In this document: positions 6,767 through 10,850 of the stretch, piece after piece
How the letters are laid out: every line of letters starts with the position of its first letter
Numbering within the stretch: the first letter of the stretch is position 1
NCBI GenBank assembly: GCA_003229995.1
Contig: QIGJ01000251.1
Span: forward strand, 1 to 10,850
Reading direction: 5' to 3'
DNA from: Gammaproteobacteria bacterium
GTDB taxonomy: Bacteria; Pseudomonadota; Gammaproteobacteria; SZUA-152
DNA: 10,850 bases
The notes under the pieces: generated by a model
What the model saw: only the letters and a program-made list of their open reading frames with translations
The model's database searches: none
Told to the model about the DNA's origin: nothing
Position numbers and translations under genes: made by a program

Positions 6767-7204
6767 ATGAACGATAATTTACACATTGCCTGCCCCCATT
6801 GTGATGGTATCAACCGGATGCCACAGGAGAAGCTGGCCGCAGGCGGTTCGTGTGGTGCCTGTCATCGGCCACTATTCACGGGCGAACCGCTTGAGCTTAA
6901 TCAGACCCGTTTTCAGCGTCATCTCACCAAAAGTGATTTGCCTTTGTTGGTGGATTTTTGGGCTTCGTGGTGCGGCCCTTGCAAAATAATGTCCCCGGTG
7001 TTTGCCGAGGCAGCTGGGCAGCTTGAACCCGATGTGCGTCTGGTAAAGATTAACTCTGAGCAGGAACCGTCGCTGTCTGCACAACTGGCCATTCGCAGTA
7101 TTCCTACGCTGTTGATTTTCAGGCAAGGCCAGGAAATTGCGCGGTTGTCCGGTGCTCTGGATCTACCGAGCCTGCTGACCTGGGTGGGTGAGCAGGTGCG
7201 CTAA
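6767..7204 (+). CDS. trxC: Thioredoxin 2 (zinc-ribbon thioredoxin)
   Basis: A 145-residue thioredoxin of the TrxC class (E. coli TrxC is 139). The N-terminal zinc ribbon has two CxxC pairs, C9-PH-C12 and C29-GA-C32. The thioredoxin fold follows with the intact active site W68-C69-G-P-C72, the cis-proline loop SIPT, and a normal C-terminal helix. It reduces protein disulfides and, in E. coli, is part of the oxidative-stress response and withstands oxidation through its zinc site. It sits 42 nt after grxC and 63 nt before secB, all on one strand, so co-transcription is likely. No clear Shine-Dalgarno precedes the ATG. In E. coli and Pseudomonas, as I recall, grxC is followed directly by secB, so trxC appears to be an extra gene in this conserved cluster. 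Confidence 0.95.
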   Translation: MNDNLHIACPHCDGINRMPQEKLAAGGSCGACHRPLFTGEPLELNQTRFQRHLTKSDLPLLVDFWASWCGPCKIMSPVFAEAAGQLEPDVRLVKINSEQEPSLSAQLAIRSIPTLLIFRQGQEIARLSGALDLPSLLTWVGEQVR

Positions 7205-7267
7205 CCTCCGTAACCCGTTAACATCCTTTTCTTTCCGCCCGTTTGGGCCTAATTGGGAATAGTATTT

Positions 7268-7759
7268 ATGTCAGATGATAAAGAAGAACAAAATGCCGCT
7301 ACAAGCGGTGAACAGGCGGAGCAACAGTTTGCCCTGCAAAAAATTTACCTCAAAGACATCTCCTTTGAGACCCCCAATTCACCTGAAATTTTTACCGAAG
7401 AGTGGAAGCCGGATGTCAACGTGGAATTGCAGACCGCTGGCAAGCCGTTGACCGACGAGGTGATGGAGGTGGTGCTCACGGTGACGGTGACTGCCAAACT
7501 GGGCGACAACACCGCTTATCTGGCCGAAGTTCATCAAGCGGGGGTGTTCACCATGAACGGGTTTAGTGACGATGAGCGTGCCCACATGCAGGGCAGTTAC
7601 TGCCCAAACATTTTGTTTCCGTACGCGCGTGAAGCGATTTCTGATCTTGTCAGCAAGGGTGGTTTTCCGCAGTTGTTATTGGCTCCCGTCAATTTTGATG
7701 CCCTGCTGGCACAGCATAAACAGCAAACCGAGGCACCGGTTAAAGAGGTTGTACACTGA
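7268..7759 (+). CDS. secB: Protein-export chaperone SecB
   Basis: A 163-residue cytoplasmic tetrameric chaperone that keeps preproteins unfolded and hands them to SecA for Sec export. Family features are clear: FALQKIYLKDISFETPNSP near the N-terminus, EVVLTVTVTAKL, HQAGVFTMNGF, and the conserved CPNILFPYAREAISDLVSKGGFPQLLLAPVNFDALL segment (quoted in part; about residues 112-146), followed by an acidic/hydrophilic tail. The ATG at 7268 is chosen over an upstream in-frame TTG at 7253: it begins with the usual MSDD-type N-terminus and has GGGA about 9 nt before it. Its position after grxC/trxC and before gpsA matches the conserved grxC-secB-gpsA order of gammaproteobacteria. Length and motifs are normal. 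Confidence 0.97.
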   Translation: MSDDKEEQNAATSGEQAEQQFALQKIYLKDISFETPNSPEIFTEEWKPDVNVELQTAGKPLTDEVMEVVLTVTVTAKLGDNTAYLAEVHQAGVFTMNGFSDDERAHMQGSYCPNILFPYAREAISDLVSKGGFPQLLLAPVNFDALLAQHKQQTEAPVKEVVH

Positions 7760-7830
7760 TTTTACACCCAGATTCTACACTCGGTTTTTTATTTTAGGCG
7801 ACTTCATTGAGATGAATTCCAGGATCATGA

Positions 7831-8841
7831 ATGGCTAGACAACAAAGTCCGATTGCCATACTGGGTGCGGGTTCCTGGGGGACGGCACTGGCTATCCAGC
7901 TGTGTCGTGCTGGTGGTTCGGTGACCCTGTGGGGGCATGAGGCTGAACTGATGGCCAACATTGATGCTGCGCGTTGTAATGAGCGTTATCTCCCCGGCGT
8001 GCTTTTGCCTGAACGGCTGTCACTCAATGCGGACCTGACCTCGGCATTGGTGGATGTGCGGGATGTGTTGATCGTTGTGCCCAGCCATGCTTTTCGTGCT
8101 GTGCTCACTCAGCTCCGGCCGTTGTTGAAAAGTGATGCGCGGTTGGCATGGGCCACCAAGGGACTGGAGTCCGGTTCCGGCAAGCTGTTGCACGAAGTGA
8201 CGGAAGAGGTACTGGGCAAAGGTATTGCCACCGCCGTTGTTTCCGGCCCCACTTTTGCCCGTGAAGTGGCTGAAGGTCTGCCCACAGCAGTGACGGTGGC
8301 ATCCACCGACGCAGTTTTTGCCGCCGATATGGTGGCGCGTCTGCACAGTAAAACCTTTCGTGCTTATACAAATGATGATGTTATCGGTGTTGAGGTCGGT
8401 GGTGCAGTGAAGAATGTGCTCGCCATTGCTGCGGGCATTGCTGATGGTTTGGGTTATGGAGCCAATGCGCGTACCGCGCTGATTACCCGGGGTTTGGCAG
8501 AAATGATGCGCCTGGGTGAAACGCTGCATGGCCAACGTGAGACTTTCATGGGGCTCGCGGGTTTGGGTGATCTGGTGCTGACCTGCACTGACGATCAGTC
8601 CCGTAATCGTCGGCTTGGTTTGGCGTTGGGGCAGGGCAAGCTTTTGGAAGCCGCACTGGCCGCCATCGATCAGGTGGTGGAAGGCGTGCAGACCGCACGT
8701 GAAGTGCATGATCTGGCATTGAGTCAGGGGGTTGATATGCCCATCACCGAACAGGTTTATGCCGTGCTGTATCAAGCGCGCAAACCGAAAGATGCGGTGC
8801 AGGCGTTGTTGAACCGTGATCAAAAGGCAGAGCTGAGTTAA
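7831..8841 (+). CDS. gpsA: Glycerol-3-phosphate dehydrogenase [NAD(P)+]
   Basis: A 336-residue cytoplasmic enzyme (E. coli GpsA is 339) that reduces dihydroxyacetone phosphate to sn-glycerol 3-phosphate for phospholipid synthesis. The Rossmann motif is GAGSWG (G12, G14, G17). Other family marks are ATKGLE (108-113), SGPTFAREV (138-146), the catalytic lysine K194 in GGAVKNVLAIAAG, and the signature GANARTALITRGLAEM (210-225). The ATG at 7831 is preceded by AGGA with 6-nt spacing. It follows secB by 71 nt as in E. coli. There the next genes are cysE and trmL on the same strand; here cysE is absent from this place and trmL is inverted. A REP-like hairpin follows the stop. Confidence 0.97.
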   Translation: MARQQSPIAILGAGSWGTALAIQLCRAGGSVTLWGHEAELMANIDAARCNERYLPGVLLPERLSLNADLTSALVDVRDVLIVVPSHAFRAVLTQLRPLLKSDARLAWATKGLESGSGKLLHEVTEEVLGKGIATAVVSGPTFAREVAEGLPTAVTVASTDAVFAADMVARLHSKTFRAYTNDDVIGVEVGGAVKNVLAIAAGIADGLGYGANARTALITRGLAEMMRLGETLHGQRETFMGLAGLGDLVLTCTDDQSRNRRLGLALGQGKLLEAALAAIDQVVEGVQTAREVHDLALSQGVDMPITEQVYAVLYQARKPKDAVQALLNRDQKAELS

Positions 8842-8864
8842 GAATTGAGTTAAATTTTAGTCCA

Positions 8865-8893
8865 GTAGGTTGGGGTGAGGCACGGACCCCAAC
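8865..8893 (+). repeat. REP-like palindrome between convergent gpsA and trmL, possible bidirectional terminator
   Basis: GTAG (8865-8868) stands directly before a perfect 8-bp stem, GTTGGGGT (8869-8876) with ACCCCAAC (8886-8893), and a 9-nt loop. A GTAG tetranucleotide ahead of a GC-rich hairpin is the hallmark of RAYT-associated REP elements, and very similar GTAGGTTGGG-type palindromes are common between bacterial genes. It lies 23 nt after the gpsA stop and ahead of the convergent trmL end, where it may also stop or stabilise transcripts. There is no good T-tract. Confidence 0.65.
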
Positions 8894-8982
8894 ATGTTAT
8901 GAACATGGAGTAGAAATATTTTTGGCTTTGACCATTGAAATGAATTTATTGGTGGTGGCCTGAATATGGCTTGTTGCTTTGG

Positions 8983-9450
8983 CTACGTACTTGCCCCCAT
9001 AAAGCCCTGCTGCCGCCAAGCTTCATAAATAATAATCGCTGTCGCATTGGAAAGATTCAAACTGCGGTTGTCGGGCAACATGGGAATACGCAACAATTGC
9101 TCACGCGGCAGTGAATCTAGAATATCCGCAGGCAGTCCCCGCGTCTCCGGCCCAAATAAAAACGCATCCCCTGCTGCGTAGCTAAGCCCGGTATAATTCT
9201 GTTGGCCCTTGGTGGAGCAGGCGAGCAGACGCGTGGGTTTGATTGCCTGCACAAAGGCTTCGAGGGTGTCATGAATCTGCACCTCGGAAAACTCATGGTA
9301 ATCCAGCCCTGCCCGCCGCAGTTGTTTATGCGACATATCAAAACCCAGTGGGCGTATCAGGTGTAGCTGCGCACCGCAATTGGCGCAAAGGCGGATGATG
9401 TTGCCGGTATTGGGTGGAATCTCTGGTTGAAAAAGAACGACGTGAAACAT
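8983..9450 (-). CDS. trmL: tRNA (cytidine/uridine-2'-O-)-methyltransferase TrmL
   Basis: A 155-residue SPOUT-class methyltransferase (E. coli TrmL, formerly YibK, is 157) that 2'-O-methylates the wobble nucleotide 34 of certain leucine tRNAs using S-adenosylmethionine. Family motifs are N14-TGNIIR, the SAM-binding FGPETRGLP (99-107), and the knot region RIPMLPDNRSLNLSN (121-135) followed by the C-terminal helix AIIIYEAWRQ. Length and motifs are normal. The ATG at 9450 has no strong Shine-Dalgarno. It is divergent from pyrD with only 49 nt between the starts and convergent with gpsA. In E. coli it also lies near gpsA and cysE but on the same strand as gpsA, so an inversion or insertion has occurred in one lineage. 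Confidence 0.96.
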   Translation of the reverse strand: MFHVVLFQPEIPPNTGNIIRLCANCGAQLHLIRPLGFDMSHKQLRRAGLDYHEFSEVQIHDTLEAFVQAIKPTRLLACSTKGQQNYTGLSYAAGDAFLFGPETRGLPADILDSLPREQLLRIPMLPDNRSLNLSNATAIIIYEAWRQQGFMGAST

Positions 9451-9499
9451 AGGTTGGTAAACATACCCCGCAAGTGAGTGTTAATGAGGGAAAAAATCA

Positions 9500-10447
9500 A
9501 TGGTGCATAAATCACAAAAAACCATGCTGGTATCCGAATTTTGCGGTATGCGCTTCGACACCCCCATTGTACTGTTGTCCGGTTGTGTCGGTTTCGGTGA
9601 AGAATACACACGGGTTAAAGGTTTTAGCAATCGTGATGCAGGTGCGGTGTGTCTCAAAGGTACCACGCTGGAGCCGCGTCTCGGCAATGCACCGCACCGG
9701 GTGATAGAAACCCCGGCGGGAATGATCAATGCGATTGGTTTGCAAAACCCCGGTGCCAAACATGTGATCGATGCAATCCTGCCCGAGCTGGATTTTGAAG
9801 AAACCCGTTTTATCGCCAATATCTCCGGTTCCACGGTAGAAGATTACGCAGAAGTCACACGTTTGTTTGATGATTCCGACATCGACGCTATGGAAATCAA
9901 TATTTCCTGCCCTAATGTCAAAGCGGGTGGTGTTGCTTTTGGTAATGACCCGGATATGTCCGCACGCGTGGTGGAAGCCTGCCGCAAAGCAACCGACAAA
10001 CCACTGATCACCAAACTTTCGCCCAATCAAACGGATATTGCTGAAAATGCCCGACGTTGTATCGACGCAGGCACGGATGGTTTTGCCGTTATTAACACGC
10101 TCATGGGCATGGCCATCGATGTAGAATCACGCGCGCCCATTATTGGTAACAATCAAGGCGGTCTGTCTGGCCCTGCCATCAAACCCATTGCCTTGTTAAA
10201 AACGCATCAGGTTTATCAGGTCTGCAAAGGCCATGGCATTCCCATCATTGGTCAGGGTGGTATTTGCACCGCCAACGATGCCATTGAATTTATGATTGCG
10301 GGCGCTTCTGCCGTCGGGGTGGGGACAGCACTGTTTTATGATCCGCTGGTTTGCAAAAAGATAAACGATGGTATTGTGGATTATCTGGAACGACATGAAT
10401 TGACGGAAGTGTCCCAATTGGTGGGGACGTTGGTGTTGAACGGGTAG
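9500..10447 (+). CDS. pyrD: Dihydroorotate dehydrogenase, class 1B (PyrDB) type
   Basis: A 315-residue FMN flavoprotein of the class 1 dihydroorotate dehydrogenase family, fourth step of pyrimidine synthesis. Motifs are LKGTTLEPRLGN (52-63), the substrate loop NAIGLQNPG (77-85), the catalytic-cysteine loop EINISCPNVKAGGVAFG with C137, KLSPNQTDI, INTLMG, GGLSGPAIKP, and the FMN-phosphate site IIGQGGI and GASAVGVGTA. These match B. subtilis PyrD (class 1B) closely; class 2 quinone enzymes, usual in gammaproteobacteria, have serine as base. Class 1B enzymes use a PyrK iron-sulfur/FAD subunit to pass electrons to NAD, but no pyrK adjoins it here: trmL is upstream and groES downstream. The ATG at 9500 has TGAGGG 9 nt upstream. 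A dihydropyrimidine dehydrogenase-like role is a less likely alternative. Confidence 0.88.
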   Translation: MVHKSQKTMLVSEFCGMRFDTPIVLLSGCVGFGEEYTRVKGFSNRDAGAVCLKGTTLEPRLGNAPHRVIETPAGMINAIGLQNPGAKHVIDAILPELDFEETRFIANISGSTVEDYAEVTRLFDDSDIDAMEINISCPNVKAGGVAFGNDPDMSARVVEACRKATDKPLITKLSPNQTDIAENARRCIDAGTDGFAVINTLMGMAIDVESRAPIIGNNQGGLSGPAIKPIALLKTHQVYQVCKGHGIPIIGQGGICTANDAIEFMIAGASAVGVGTALFYDPLVCKKINDGIVDYLERHELTEVSQLVGTLVLNG

Positions 10448-10695
10448 CTTTTAACGCCTATTGAGGTGAGGGCATTCCTTATCGTTTTTGGTCTGGCATC
10501 ATCGTTGATGAAGCGGGTATATACTTGTGGCGTGTGAGATTTAGGGGTCAATGTGCGTCCTATTTATTTCATGGCAAGGCGAAATGACCAGTAATAGTCG
10601 TTCTATTGCGAGGACAACAACACAGCAAAGAGGGCGTGCAGTGACACCTGAATCTCAGTATATGTTGCTGGCCGACAAAACTTTCTTCCCTAAGA
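10448..10695. other. Intergenic region between pyrD and the groES promoter
   Basis: No gene of convincing length is visible on either strand; the open stretches are only a few to a dozen codons long. I see no clear intrinsic terminator after pyrD. The part around 10570-10670 (an imperfect hairpin AATGAC/GTCGTT near 10583-10603, followed by a GGACAACAACACAGCAAAG stretch) resembles dispersed intergenic repeats I have seen in gammaproteobacterial genomes, but this cannot be confirmed from one copy. Confidence 0.4.
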
Positions 10696-10724
10696 CTTGA
10701 ATTTCCTTTTTTCACCCCTATTAT
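10696..10724 (+). promoter_or_regulatory. groES heat-shock promoter (sigma32-like, overlapping sigma70-like)
   Basis: CTTGAA at 10696-10701 and CCCCTATT at 10715-10722, separated by 13 nt, fit the sigma32 consensus (CTTGAA and CCCCAT-T with a 13-15 nt spacer). Overlapping it, TTGAAT (10697-10702) and TATTAT (10719-10724) with a 16-nt spacer fit a sigma70 promoter. The predicted start site falls about 10730, inside the CIRCE operator just downstream. Confidence 0.75.
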
Positions 10725-10750
10725 TAGCGCTCACTCAACGCGAGTGCTAA
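10724..10750 (+). promoter_or_regulatory. CIRCE operator (HrcA binding site)
   Basis: TTAGCGCTC (10724-10732), a 9-nt spacer, then GAGTGCTAA (10742-10750). The consensus is TTAGCACTC-N9-GAGTGCTAA, so 17 of 18 arm bases match and the spacer is exact. It lies over the likely transcription start and 74 nt before the groES ATG, as expected for repression by HrcA, which itself needs GroEL to stay active. E. coli lacks HrcA, so this genome should encode one elsewhere. Confidence 0.92.
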
Positions 10751-10824
10751 TTGCGAAATTTTCCGGCGACGAAAAAAGTGTTGCCATGATTTGAAAAACA
10801 AAAGCTAATTCAAGGAGATAGTAA

Positions 10825-10850
10825 ATGAATATTCGTCCTTTGCATGATCG
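10825..10850 (+). CDS. groES: Co-chaperonin GroES, 5' end only
   Basis: Only the first eight codons and two bases are in the window, reading MNIRPLHD followed by the start of an arginine-type codon (CG). This is the canonical N-terminus of GroES, the heptameric lid of the GroEL chaperonin. A strong Shine-Dalgarno AAGGAG (10812-10817) lies 7 nt before the ATG. The upstream heat-shock promoter and CIRCE element support the call; groEL is expected to follow outside the window. Confidence 0.9.

Noticed and set aside
7237..7248. GCCC-GTTT-GGGC hairpin before secB as a terminator or attenuator
   Set aside because: The stem is only 4 bp, has no T-run, and occurs in an apparently co-transcribed cluster.
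8020..8823. Open frame of 267 codons antisense to gpsA
   Set aside because: gpsA is full length with every motif. The antisense frame is His/Gln/Cys-rich in the way shadow frames of this codon phase usually are.

Overview
The window looks like about 10.9 kb of chromosome from a gammaproteobacterium of moderate GC content. The main support is gene order. A gpmI-envC-ctpA cluster lies on the minus strand, divergent from a rhodanese/glutaredoxin/secB/gpsA cluster on the plus strand. I recall similar arrangements around gpmI and secB in Escherichia and Pseudomonas. The individual proteins also resemble gammaproteobacterial versions. Two features differ from E. coli: a CIRCE (HrcA) operator before groES and a class 1B-type dihydroorotate dehydrogenase. 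I cannot name the genus.

Layout. Positions 57-4518 (minus strand) hold gpmI (glycolysis), envC (septal amidase activator with a degenerate LytM domain) and ctpA (S41 periplasmic protease). A ~160-bp imperfect inverted repeat sits between gpmI and envC and covers the envC start codon. Positions 4519-4968 are an AT-rich divergent intergenic region. Positions 4969-5280 encode a small ArsR-family regulator whose only two cysteines lie 66 residues apart, matching my memory of the SqrR/BigR/YgaV persulfide sensors. A 329-bp gap with an 18-bp-arm inverted repeat follows. Positions 5610-7759 carry a membrane-anchored rhodanese fused to a glutaredoxin domain that has lost its nucleophilic cysteine, then a stand-alone CGYC glutaredoxin (4-nt overlap), a zinc-ribbon thioredoxin 2, and secB. 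Then come gpsA (7831-8841), a REP-like hairpin, trmL (minus, 8983-9450), a pyrD of class 1B type (9500-10447), and a 377-bp regulatory region ending in the first codons of groES.

How the genes work together. ctpA and envC act in the cell envelope; secB feeds protein export. The most interesting part is 4969-7204: a possible sulfane-sulfur sensing and handling module. A thiol-based repressor candidate lies next to a sulfurtransferase, two divergent glutaredoxin domains and a thioredoxin, which could move persulfide sulfur from the rhodanese to thiol carriers. The families are well supported by sequence. The persulfide link is inference. The groES promoter combines a sigma32-like promoter, a sigma70-like promoter and CIRCE.
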